From positions 1 to 9,901 of the forward strand of contig JAZQMQ010000032.1 of NCBI GenBank assembly GCA_045543555.1: a stretch of DNA of 9,901 nucleotides, read 5' to 3'. The DNA comes from Colimorpha_A sp045543555. Lineage in GTDB: Bacteria > Bacillota > Clostridia > Oscillospirales > CAG-272. The first letter of the stretch is position 1; each line of letters opens with the position of its first letter. The position numbers and the translations under genes are program-made. This document shows, in pieces, positions 1 to 7,371 of the stretch. The notes beneath the pieces are model-generated. The model ran no database searches, was not told the DNA's origin, and worked only from the letters and a program-made list of their open reading frames with translations.

Positions 1-20
1 GCCAGCTGAGCTATTGGCCC
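1..20 (-). tRNA. tRNA-Ile (probable), 5' end only, cut by the window edge
   Basis: Read on the minus strand, these bases begin GGGCCAATAGCTCAGCTGG, which is an acceptor 5' strand followed by a canonical tRNA D-arm. The sequence resembles the start of tRNA-Ile(GAT), the usual partner of tRNA-Ala in 16S-23S spacers. The anticodon lies outside the window, so the identity is an inference from the first 20 nt and from context. It is read in the same direction as the 16S gene, 51 nt beyond the end of tRNA-Ala. Confidence 0.6.
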
Positions 21-71
21 ATACTTTTCCAGGCATTCGGTCGCAATTGTTCCTCGTTCCCTCGTGCCCAA

Positions 72-147
72 TGGTGGAGATGAGGAGGATCGAACTCCTT
101 ACCCCCTGCTTGCAAGGCAGGTGCTCTCCCAGATGAGCTACACCCCC
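72..147 (-). tRNA. tRNA-Ala (anticodon TGC) in the 16S-23S spacer
   Basis: The reverse complement gives a complete 76-nt tRNA. The acceptor stem starts GGGGGTG, the D-arm contains TAGCTCA, the anticodon arm reads CCTGCCTTGCAAGCAGG with anticodon TGC, the T-arm contains GTTCGATCC, and CCA is encoded at the 3' end. It lies 169 nt downstream of the 16S 3' end in the transcription direction, where it should be processed from the rRNA precursor. It reads GCN alanine codons. Confidence 0.97.
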
Positions 148-213
148 GTGTTCCGCAGAGTTGCGGTTGGGTCCCTCTCGCATCCGTGACGGACACGACG
201 AAGTCGTTTATGG

Positions 214-234
214 TTTTGAGGATGAACCTCAAAA
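214..234 (-). other. spacer hairpin between 16S and tRNA-Ala
   Basis: A perfect 8-bp inverted repeat, TTTTGAGG and CCTCAAAA, is separated by a 5-nt loop (222-226). No U-run follows in the minus-strand RNA, so it is not a terminator. It lies in the precursor rRNA spacer and probably forms a processing or antitermination-associated stem. Role inferred from position only. Confidence 0.4.
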
Positions 235-274
235 TTAAACAGTGAATCAAGAAATCCTGTCGCTGAAACTAAGC

Positions 275-311
275 GATACAACACATGAGTCGTGGCTCAT
301 TGTGTCGGATC
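275..311 (-). other. imperfect stem-loop just downstream of the 16S 3' end
   Basis: ACACA-TGAG (281-289) pairs with CTCA-T-TGTGT (296-305) around a 6-nt loop and one bulged base. The stem can extend to 275/311 with two mismatches. It sits about 6 nt beyond the mature 16S 3' end in the precursor transcript, where rRNA-maturation structures are usual. No U-tract follows, so termination is unlikely. Confidence 0.45.
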
Positions 312-312
312 T

Positions 313-1825
<1,513 letters not shown>

Positions 1826-1980
1826 GGTATCTTAAGCTCTTATGAGCATTAAAATCAATTTGTCGAGTTTTGCTTTCTAGCTTACTCTTTTACTTATTAT
1901 TAAAGGAATTGTACGAGATCGTTTTCACACTCAGTTCAAGTATTTCTCTTGACTTCTTGTGCTTTGTACTTTCTCATCTG

Positions 1981-2000
1981 TTGTTCAATTTTCAAGGACC
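1981..2000 (-). promoter_or_regulatory. boxA-like antitermination element in the rRNA leader
   Basis: The minus-strand leader RNA reads GGTCCTTGAAAATTGAACAA here. This resembles the TTCTTTGAAAACT-type element found in leaders and spacers of Firmicute rRNA operons, which acts as the boxA site for Nus-factor antitermination. It lies between promoter P2 and the 16S 5' end, as expected. The leader (about 1826-2046) is otherwise A/T-rich with no coding potential. Assignment is by similarity only. Confidence 0.4.
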
Positions 2001-2052
2001 GCTGCCACTCGCTTCCGGATCTTGCATCGACCCTCGCTTGTGGCGGACTTTT

Positions 2053-2081
2053 ATTCTACCACACTTTCTCGGGTTTGTCAA
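2053..2081 (-). promoter_or_regulatory. rRNA operon promoter P2
   Basis: On the minus strand, TTGACA (2076-2081) is followed by a 17-nt spacer and TAGAAT (2053-2058), close to the vegetative sigma-factor consensus. A/T-rich DNA upstream of the -35 (2082-2122) with A- and T-tracts could act as an UP element. Transcription would start near 2046 and run through the leader into 16S. The tandem layout with P1 resembles known Firmicute rRNA operons. Confidence 0.85.
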
Positions 2082-2177
2082 TACCTTTTTCAAAAGTTTT
2101 TTTATTTTTTTAAAACTTTTTTCGAGTCGCTCTCGCTTCAGGCTCGGTTCATCACCGCTCCCTCAAAGCGCTCGACT

Positions 2178-2206
2178 ATTATATCAAATACTTCCTCATT
2201 TGTCAA
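2178..2206 (-). promoter_or_regulatory. rRNA operon promoter P1 (perfect consensus)
   Basis: On the minus strand, TTGACA (2201-2206) and TATAAT (2178-2183) are separated by exactly 17 nt, so both hexamers match consensus. Directly upstream (2207-2238 on the + strand) are long T-tracts, which read as A-tracts in the promoter direction and look like a strong UP element. The -10 of P1 lies 125 nt upstream of the -10 of P2. Confidence 0.9.
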
Positions 2207-2253
2207 CACTTTTTTTCAACTTTTTTTCTTTTTTTTGCAATTTGTTCGCTTGT

Positions 2254-2297
2254 TGCAGTGTGCACAAATGTGTAAGTCTGTTTTTGTGCATGTTGCA
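2254..2297. repeat. interrupted dyad (TGCA-N3-TGCACAAA half-sites), candidate operator
   Basis: TGCACAAA (2261-2268) is inverted as TTTGTGCA (2283-2290). Outside each arm, after 3 nt, TGCA recurs (2254-2257 and 2294-2297), giving 12 symmetric base pairs per arm set around a 14-nt centre. It lies between the divergent promoters, ending 16 nt upstream of the -35 box of the + strand promoter. The position suits an operator, but no regulator can be named. Confidence 0.35.
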
Positions 2298-2312
2298 CTA
2301 TAAAAATGCCTA

Positions 2313-2341
2313 TTGTACATTCTGTGGCTTTGTGATATAAT
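2313..2341 (+). promoter_or_regulatory. promoter of the methyltransferase-amidohydrolase pair
   Basis: TTGTAC (2313-2318), a 17-nt spacer, and TATAAT (2336-2341) preceded by TG one base upstream (2333-2334), making an extended -10. Transcription would start near 2348, giving a leader of about 33 nt before the TTG start codon. It is divergent from the rRNA promoters. Confidence 0.75.
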
Positions 2342-2366
2342 GTATTCAACACAAAACGCCAACATG

Positions 2367-2372
2367 AAAGGA
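2367..2372 (+). promoter_or_regulatory. ribosome binding site that fixes a TTG start
   Basis: AAAGGA lies 8 nt upstream of TTG at 2381, the best-spaced start in that frame. The first in-frame ATG encodes a methionine deep in the protein, so TTG is the only sensible initiator. A nearby ATG at 2364 opens only an 8-codon frame and lies upstream of this site. Confidence 0.7.
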
Positions 2373-2380
2373 TTAGTGAA

Positions 2381-3601
2381 TTGGAATTAAACGACCGTCT
2401 TTTATCAGCTCTTAACGATGCGATCACGGAAAGAACGCTCAAGAAATTAGTTCTCTCCAGATCTTCAGACAAGAGCATTTTACGAACAGAAGGAAAGCTC
2501 ATCGAGCTTAAAGGCGCACTAAATCTCCAGCTTGAGACCTTCACCACCGACGGAAAGGCACGTCACGAAAACATTCCCGCCGAGGCTTCAGCGGCTTTGG
2601 TGCTTGAAAAATTCGCCTCCTACCGTCAGCTGAATATCATAACCACCGCAGGAGACCTTGAGGCACGTTTTTCAAGTAAGGGAAAGCTTCTCGTTACCGG
2701 AAAGCTCGGACGCGGCACAGCGGTTGCGGTCGGCTCACACGATCACGAAAAAAATAATATATTAAAGGAAGGAAACGTTTATCCCTTTCTCATCCGTCTG
2801 GGCGTTACTGACGTTGAGGGTAGGGTGTTTGACAAAAAACGCGCAAAATTCCGTCAAATCGACCGTTTTCTTCATTACATATATGAAGTATATCCTCGTC
2901 TGTCCAAAGACGGCGAGCTGTACGTTCTCGATCTCTGCTGCGGAAAGAGCTATCTGACCTTTGCCGCGTATTGGTATCTCACCGAAATAAAGGGTCGAGC
3001 GGTAAAAATGATCGGGGCAGATCTTAAAAAGGACGTAATCGAGTACTGTTCATCCGTCAGCGGATCGCTCGGATACGACGGACTGTCCTTTATTTGCTGC
3101 GACATTTTGAAATTTATTCCCGAAAGGCGTCCCGATCTTGTTCTTTCGCTCCACGCCTGCGATATTGCAACAGATATTGTCCTCACAACCGCGGCAAAGC
3201 TCGAAGCTTCTGTTATTCTTTCAACTCCCTGCTGTCATCACGAGATAAATTCACAGCTGAAGCCCTCAACCGAGATGGGAAAGAGGCTCGCACCCGTAAT
3301 GCAACACTCCCTTATTAAGCAAAAGCTCGCCGTGGCACTAACCGACGCACTTCGTTGCAAGCGACTTGAGGCTTCGGGATATACCGTCGACGTTACCGAG
3401 CTTATCGACCCCGAAAACACCCCCAAGAATCTTATGATCCGTGCTTACCGAACAAATATGAGCAAGAAAGCCGCCGAAAAGCACGTTGCCGAATATAACG
3501 CCCTTTGCTCCACTCTCGACATTGAACTGTTCGGAGGTGCTCCCGTTCCATCGTCAGAGAGATATATATTATATAAGGAAGAAAACCGCAATGATAATTG
3601 A
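2381..3601 (+). CDS. class I SAM-dependent methyltransferase (Methyltransf_32-like)
   Basis: A 406-residue cytosolic protein starting at TTG. The SAM-binding motif I is VLDLCCGKSYL (182-192). It is followed by an acidic strand-end at IGADLKK (211-217), CCDIL (239-243), LSLHACDIATD (256-266) and TPCCHHE (282-288). The Cys-Asp and Pro-Cys-Cys signatures resemble the Methyltransf_32 family, which includes the METTL25/RRNAD1-type proteins. The first 150 residues form a separate N-terminal region, and TPKNLMIRA (347-355) lies near the C-terminal end of the fold. The substrate is not visible from sequence. A nucleic-acid substrate is possible but unproven. The gene has its own promoter and overlaps the next gene by 11 nt, so the two are probably co-transcribed and translationally linked. 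The methyltransferase call is firm and the exact family is moderately so. Confidence 0.85.
   Translation: MELNDRLLSALNDAITERTLKKLVLSRSSDKSILRTEGKLIELKGALNLQLETFTTDGKARHENIPAEASAALVLEKFASYRQLNIITTAGDLEARFSSKGKLLVTGKLGRGTAVAVGSHDHEKNNILKEGNVYPFLIRLGVTDVEGRVFDKKRAKFRQIDRFLHYIYEVYPRLSKDGELYVLDLCCGKSYLTFAAYWYLTEIKGRAVKMIGADLKKDVIEYCSSVSGSLGYDGLSFICCDILKFIPERRPDLVLSLHACDIATDIVLTTAAKLEASVILSTPCCHHEINSQLKPSTEMGKRLAPVMQHSLIKQKLAVALTDALRCKRLEASGYTVDVTELIDPENTPKNLMIRAYRTNMSKKAAEKHVAEYNALCSTLDIELFGGAPVPSSERYILYKEENRNDN
3575..3579 (+). promoter_or_regulatory. ribosome binding site for the amidohydrolase
   Basis: AAGGA lies 11 nt upstream of ATG at 3591, inside the end of the methyltransferase gene. It supports the start at 3591 over an upstream in-frame ATG at 3486. 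The latter would add 35 residues with no family resemblance before the diagnostic HTH metal motif. Confidence 0.7.
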
Positions 3602-4391
3602 CTTTCACACCCATTGTTTTCCTGATGCCATCGCAGAAAAGGCGCTTTCAAAGCTCTCTGACGCCGCTTCGTTTCCTCCTACCACCGACGGAACCGTCAA
3701 GGGCGCAATGGAAAAGCTAAGGGCTTCGGGAATCGATATCGGAGTTGTCTGTTCCATCGCCACCAATCCCCGTCAGCTTCCCAAGGTCAACGGCTTTGCC
3801 ATTGACATAAACGATCTGTCAAGCAATCTCATCGCCCTGGGCTCAGCTCATCCCGACAGCGATGAACTCGAGGAGGAGCTACAGCGTCTTGTTGACCACG
3901 ACATTAAGGGCATAAAAATCCATCCCGAATACATGCCATATTACATCGACGCACCCGAATGGGGCAGGGTCTTCTCGCTTTGCGAGGATATGGGGATATT
4001 CGTAGTGACCCACGCGGGCTACGATTTTATTTCCCCCGACAGAATCGCCGCAACACCCGACAGGATCGCCAAGGTCCTCGACCATCACCCGAAATTGACT
4101 CTTGTTGCCGCACATCTTGGCGGTAACCGTCTTTGGAACGAGGTCAAAAGTGTTCTCTGCGGCAGGGACAACCTGTATTTTGACACCTCAATTCCCGCGC
4201 GTTACGAATACGACCCCGAATTAACTCGCGAAATCATCCTCGCCCACGGCACCGACAAGATTCTTTTCGGCTCGGATATGCCTTGGTCCGATCCAAAAAA
4301 CACCCTCGATTTCATTCGTTCCCTCGGTTTTCCCCGCGAAGACGAAGAAAAAATCCTCGGCGGTAACGCAGAAAATCTCCTTTTTTCTTGA
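3591..4391 (+). CDS. metal-dependent amidohydrolase (Amidohydrolase_2 family)
   Basis: A 266-residue TIM-barrel hydrolase of the amidohydrolase superfamily, cytosolic, with no signal peptide. The visible metal and catalytic residues are the N-terminal HxH pair (H6, H8 in DFHTH), the GIKIHPEY strand with K109 and H111, H141 in VTHAGYD, H175 in AAHLGGN, and the catalytic aspartate D229 in LFGSDMPWS. This spacing fits the Amidohydrolase_2 (COG2159) branch, which contains hydrolases and decarboxylases such as the ACMSD group. The substrate cannot be inferred. The start at 3591 places HTH at residues 6-8, as is normal for the family. The gene overlaps the methyltransferase stop by 11 nt. The last codons also carry the -35 box of the next promoter, and no terminator hairpin follows, so some read-through into the lipoprotein gene is possible. 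Confidence 0.9.
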   Translation: MIIDFHTHCFPDAIAEKALSKLSDAASFPPTTDGTVKGAMEKLRASGIDIGVVCSIATNPRQLPKVNGFAIDINDLSSNLIALGSAHPDSDELEEELQRLVDHDIKGIKIHPEYMPYYIDAPEWGRVFSLCEDMGIFVVTHAGYDFISPDRIAATPDRIAKVLDHHPKLTLVAAHLGGNRLWNEVKSVLCGRDNLYFDTSIPARYEYDPELTREIILAHGTDKILFGSDMPWSDPKNTLDFIRSLGFPREDEEKILGGNAENLLFS

Positions 4392-4416
4392 CAAATGGTC
4401 TTTTGCGCGTTATACT
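4388..4416 (+). promoter_or_regulatory. promoter of the lipoprotein gene
   Basis: TTGACA (4388-4393), a 17-nt spacer, and TATACT (4411-4416), close to vegetative consensus. The -35 hexamer contains the TGA stop codon (4389-4391) of the upstream gene. Transcription would begin near 4423, about 23 nt before the start codon. A GGAG site at 4435-4438, 7 nt from the ATG, serves translation. Confidence 0.8.
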
Positions 4417-4445
4417 GAAAAAAATAAAATTTACGGAGATACACA

Positions 4446-5387
4446 ATGAAAAAATTAATTTGTATCGTTTTGGTTTTGATAACCGCATTTTCTTTAACGT
4501 CCTGCGACGAATTTTTCAGATCAGAAAAGGTGACACAGACAGCTGATCCAAACAGAACCGTCAACGACACAACCGAAAACACCGACAAAAATACAAATGC
4601 GCCCGTCCAGACAAACCACGACGGAAGCCACACCGATAACGGCGACAAAACCGACACAAACAGTCCCGAAGCAACCCCCGAACCCGATAAAACCGTAGAC
4701 ACAAACGACGAGCCGAAGTACACCGAGGATGAGACTACCGAGCCCGAGATCACAACCACTCCCGCGCCCCAAACGTCTCCATCACACACCGAAAGCTCCC
4801 TCCCCGACACCACGCCGCCCTTTGTTGATCCGAGGCTCGAAAACACGATCCTCTATTACGTCGATTTCTGCAACAGCATTGGAGTGTTTGAGGATAACAA
4901 CAACATTGATCCCTTTGCGATCTTCGAGTTTTTCCGTTATTATGACGACTCGGTCAGGATAAGCGTCGAAAGTAAGGGAGAAGTAGTCGGAGACGACGGC
5001 GACGAATATGAGCTTCTGATTGAAAAATATGACGTCGCAGCCCTGAACAGCTTAACAAGAGCAATGTTCGGACGCGAATACAGCTACGAGAATATTCACA
5101 ATTACGATTCAGACTCTCCCGGATCGGACGAGACGTTCACCTATGAGGGAAACGAGATCATCGCTACAGTCAAATATTATGGCGGCGCAGGATTTGGTCC
5201 CCGTCCGTATTTTGAGTTTGAAGATTACGAAAGAGACGGTGCCAATATCATCGTAAACGTTCTTTACATGGAACTTGATGAATATGATGAGCCCTTCCCG
5301 ACCAAGTATTATAAAATGATCCTTCTTGAAGAGAACGGCGAGTACCTATTGCGCTCATTTACCGAAAATCCCGATAAACAGGTTTGA
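4446..5387 (+). CDS. secreted lipoprotein with Thr/Pro/Asp-rich linker, unknown C-terminal domain
   Basis: A 313-residue predicted lipoprotein. A short basic N-terminus (MKK) and a hydrophobic core lead to the lipobox LTSC with the modified cysteine at position 20, indicating a protein anchored on the outer face of the membrane. Residues about 28-126 form a low-complexity spacer rich in Thr, Asp, Glu, Asn and Pro, with no hydrophobic core, probably carrying the rest away from the membrane. Residues about 130-313 form an acidic, tyrosine-rich globular region with alternating hydrophobic strands and a YYKMILLEENGEYLLRSF end. I do not recognise this domain. The gene is flanked by its own promoter and a strong terminator, so it is a single-gene unit. 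No functional link to its neighbours is evident. A solute-binding role cannot be supported. Confidence 0.85.
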   Translation: MKKLICIVLVLITAFSLTSCDEFFRSEKVTQTADPNRTVNDTTENTDKNTNAPVQTNHDGSHTDNGDKTDTNSPEATPEPDKTVDTNDEPKYTEDETTEPEITTTPAPQTSPSHTESSLPDTTPPFVDPRLENTILYYVDFCNSIGVFEDNNNIDPFAIFEFFRYYDDSVRISVESKGEVVGDDGDEYELLIEKYDVAALNSLTRAMFGREYSYENIHNYDSDSPGSDETFTYEGNEIIATVKYYGGAGFGPRPYFEFEDYERDGANIIVNVLYMELDEYDEPFPTKYYKMILLEENGEYLLRSFTENPDKQV

Positions 5388-5395
5388 TATATTTT

Positions 5396-5427
5396 GATCC
5401 CGACGCCACCGCGTCGGGATCTTTTTT
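5396..5427 (+). terminator. strong intrinsic terminator of the lipoprotein gene
   Basis: A perfect 11-bp stem, GATCCCGACGC (5396-5406) and GCGTCGGGATC (5411-5421), with a 4-nt loop is followed immediately by six T (5422-5427). It starts 8 nt after the stop codon. Confidence 0.95.
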
Positions 5428-5458
5428 GCCTTCGATATTGAAGAGAGGACTTAATCGG

Positions 5459-5490
5459 TACATTAGCGCTCCTGCGCCAATGTATTTTTT
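5459..5490 (+). terminator. second terminator-like hairpin
   Basis: TACATTAGCGC (5459-5469) pairs with GCGCCAATGTA (5474-5484) with one A-C mismatch and a 4-nt loop, followed by six T (5485-5490). It lies 31 nt beyond the first terminator and upstream of the carboxylase operon. It could be a backup terminator, or the end of a very short transcript or an upstream attenuator. Confidence 0.65.
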
Positions 5491-5620
5491 AAAAAATCTT
5501 TATCAATCGCAAGAAAAATTGCAAAAATGCCGTTTTATTTACACATTATTCACACATATGGTTTACAATATAGGTAATAATGGGGGAGAAGGTTTTTAAA
5601 TTGAATTTTTTACCCCAAAC
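5491..5620 (+). other. A/T-rich leader region of the carboxyl-transfer operon, promoter unresolved
   Basis: A promoter is expected here because two terminators precede the operon. Promoter-like pieces are present (TTTACA at 5538-5543, TACAAT at 5564-5569), but they are 20 nt apart, so no convincing pair was found. No gene or clear riboswitch fold was seen. The ribosome site GGAGG (5621-5625) follows, 7 nt before the ATG at 5633. Confidence 0.4.
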
Positions 5621-5632
5621 GGAGGAAAGAAC

Positions 5633-6949
5633 ATGACAGAAGAATTAACAGCAGCCGAGCTTCGCGATCAGATAAACGGCTCGTCAAGCGGAGCAAGAGA
5701 GTTTATAAAAAACCTTTTTGACGAGGGAACATTCCTTGAGAGAGGAACCTACGTCAAAAACGGCGAGGGTTATTTTGAGGGGGTCGTAACCGGCAGCGGT
5801 TCGGTTGACGGCAGACCCGTATTTGCCTTCGTTCAGGACAACGACAACCAAAAGGGCGCGTTCACTGCCGCTCACGGAAAGAAGATAGTATCCATTTACG
5901 ACGCAGCGCTCAGAAGCGGCGCTCCGATCGTTGCGGTATTTTCGGGCGCAGGCGCAAAGATCACCGAGGGAATCTACGTCCTTTCCGCATACGGCGCAGT
6001 TATGGCAAAGGTCTCCGAGGCTAAGGGCTTAATTCCGCAGATCGCGCTTATCGACGGAGTTTGCGGAGGCGCATCCGCCGTTCTTTCTCAGATGTTTGAC
6101 GTCGTGATCTACACCGAAAACGCGAACAGATACGTTTCATCCCGTGCGGAAAAGGTCGGCAAGCCTCATCTTGTAAGCGATAACGCTGTTTCGGATATCA
6201 AAAAGCTACTTTCTCTCCTCCCCTCAAACTGCGAAGCGGGAAATATTTGCAGAATTGAAGCAGAGAACATTAATGATATCATTGATTTTGCTCCCCTTAC
6301 CGACGGTGACGCTCACGAACTTATCTCCGCTATGTCCGATGGTGCTCCCATATTCCTCTCCGACGGCTTTGGCAAAGAAGCACTTACAGCGCTTGCAACA
6401 CTAAACGGCATAACCGTTGGTATAGTTGCAAATCAGCCCACGGAAAATAACGGTAAGCTCTCCTGCTGTGCTTCAAAGAAGCTTGCTTCCTTCATTAATT
6501 TCTGCGGAAGCTTCAATATTCCGGTAATAACACTCGTAAATACCGAAGGCTTGAGTGACGGATGCGATATAGATGCATTTTCACGCCTTGCTTTCGCATA
6601 TACAGGCTGTGAGTCCTCTTTAATTACCGCTATCGTCGGTAAGGCTTACGGCTCGGCATTCACGCTTATGGGATCAAAGGCTCTCGGCGCGGATATGGTT
6701 TTCGCTCTTGATTGCGCAACAATAAGCGTTCTCGATCCCGATACCGCAGTGGAATTTTTAAACGATTCCGAGCTTAAGGCGGCTTCTGATCCTAAGGTGG
6801 CTCGCGAAAGCCTTAAAAACGAATGGCTGAACACTCAGGCGTCTCCCATCAGCGCCGCGCGCTCGGGCGACGTTGACGACATCGTCGATTCCCGCGAGCT
6901 CAAGCAGCGCATCGCTTCCGTTCTCGAGTTCTCTGTTTTCGGAGCTTGA
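5633..6949 (+). CDS. divergent acyl-CoA-type biotin carboxyltransferase (MmdA/12S-like)
   Basis: A 438-residue cytosolic protein of the carboxyl transferase family, which moves a carboxyl group between biotin on a carrier and an acyl-CoA. It aligns along the family: FEGVVTGSGSVDGRPVFAF (48-66), GLIPQIALIDGVCGG (132-146), GIVANQP (263-269), FCGSFNIPVITLVNTEG (290-306), GKAYGSAF (336-343), LGADMVFA (351-358) and AARSGDVDDIVD (408-419). It is shorter than the usual 510 or so residues of MmdA/PccB. Key glycine motifs differ. SGGARIQEG of the family is SGAGAKITEG here (104-113), RKAYGGAY is GKAYGSAF, and PGFLPG is EGLSDG. It is first in the operon, 12 nt before the OadG-like gene. It may be an active transcarboxylase partner, a changed-specificity decarboxylase subunit, or structural. 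Family is sure, substrate is not. Confidence 0.85.
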   Translation: MTEELTAAELRDQINGSSSGAREFIKNLFDEGTFLERGTYVKNGEGYFEGVVTGSGSVDGRPVFAFVQDNDNQKGAFTAAHGKKIVSIYDAALRSGAPIVAVFSGAGAKITEGIYVLSAYGAVMAKVSEAKGLIPQIALIDGVCGGASAVLSQMFDVVIYTENANRYVSSRAEKVGKPHLVSDNAVSDIKKLLSLLPSNCEAGNICRIEAENINDIIDFAPLTDGDAHELISAMSDGAPIFLSDGFGKEALTALATLNGITVGIVANQPTENNGKLSCCASKKLASFINFCGSFNIPVITLVNTEGLSDGCDIDAFSRLAFAYTGCESSLITAIVGKAYGSAFTLMGSKALGADMVFALDCATISVLDPDTAVEFLNDSELKAASDPKVARESLKNEWLNTQASPISAARSGDVDDIVDSRELKQRIASVLEFSVFGA

Positions 6950-6961
6950 AAGGAGTAAAAA

Positions 6962-7333
6962 ATGAACTATTACGCCTTTTCGCTGTCGGACATACTAAAT
7001 TTCGACAAAGCGGTCTCAAATGACATGACCTTAGGCGAGAAGCTCGAAAACATCCTGACCACCGCGGTCGGAGGATTCATTCTTGTTTTTGTGGTTCTCG
7101 CATTAATTTGGGCAATTCTTGAGCTGTTCTCGCTTATCTTCGCAAAAAAGAAGGTAAAGGCTCCTAAGATCGAAGAAAAGCACGAGATCCCGCCCGTTAT
7201 CGCATCCGTAAAGGAAGAAGCTCACGATGACACCGAGCTTATCGCGGTAATAACAGCCGCAGTTACAGCCTTCAGAAGCTCTGAGGAAAAAAACAACGGC
7301 TCTTTCAAAGTGGTATCGTTCAGAAAAAAGTAA
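6962..7333 (+). CDS. oadG: OadG/MmdD-like membrane anchor subunit of a Na+-pumping decarboxylase
   Basis: A 123-residue protein with one transmembrane helix (about 33-60), a basic KKKVK stretch after it, and a C-terminal cytosolic tail. The tail segment DDTELIAVITAAVTAF (89-104) and the ending FKVVSFRKK are typical of OadG and MmdD gamma/delta subunits. These hold the carboxyltransferase and biotin carrier against the membrane beta subunit. The first 32 residues precede the helix and may lie outside. AGGAG (6951-6955) is 6 nt from the ATG, right after the upstream stop. The gene keeps family length and order, lying before the carrier and beta genes. Confidence 0.85.
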   Translation: MNYYAFSLSDILNFDKAVSNDMTLGEKLENILTTAVGGFILVFVVLALIWAILELFSLIFAKKKVKAPKIEEKHEIPPVIASVKEEAHDDTELIAVITAAVTAFRSSEEKNNGSFKVVSFRKK

Positions 7334-7371
7334 TCCGAAAATAAATTACTAACCGAAAGGAAGACATAAAA

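Noticed and set aside
1826..2000. Possible long-range 16S processing stem between the leader and the spacer near 250-260
   Set aside because: Only about 12 pairs with bulges could be found by eye (GAAGTCAAGAGAAAT with ATTTCTTGATTC), too weak to claim without folding software.
2092..2120. Inverted repeat AAAAGTTTT / AAAACTTTT next to T-runs, terminator-like
   Set aside because: The stem has only one G-C pair per arm and lies upstream of promoter P2. It fits better as A/T-rich UP-element DNA.
1870..2340. A 156-codon frame on the + strand rich in Phe and Leu
   Set aside because: It is produced by T-rich leader and promoter DNA of the divergent rRNA operon. Composition is low-complexity and it overlaps both rRNA promoters.
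2364..2390. Eight-codon frame beginning ATG just before the methyltransferase
   Set aside because: No ribosome site precedes it, and the AAAGGA inside it serves the TTG at 2381.
3486..3590. Upstream in-frame start that would extend the amidohydrolase by 35 residues
   Set aside because: The extra residues overlap the methyltransferase gene, have no family resemblance, and the ATG at 3591 has a ribosome site and places the HTH motif normally.
4202..4846. A 214-codon minus-strand frame rich in Val, Ser and Gly
   Set aside because: It is the antisense shadow of the repetitive Thr/Asp/Glu linker codons of the lipoprotein and covers a clear + strand promoter.
5384..5599. A 71-codon frame after the lipoprotein gene
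   Set aside because: It runs through both terminator hairpins, has no ribosome site, and its translation resembles no protein.
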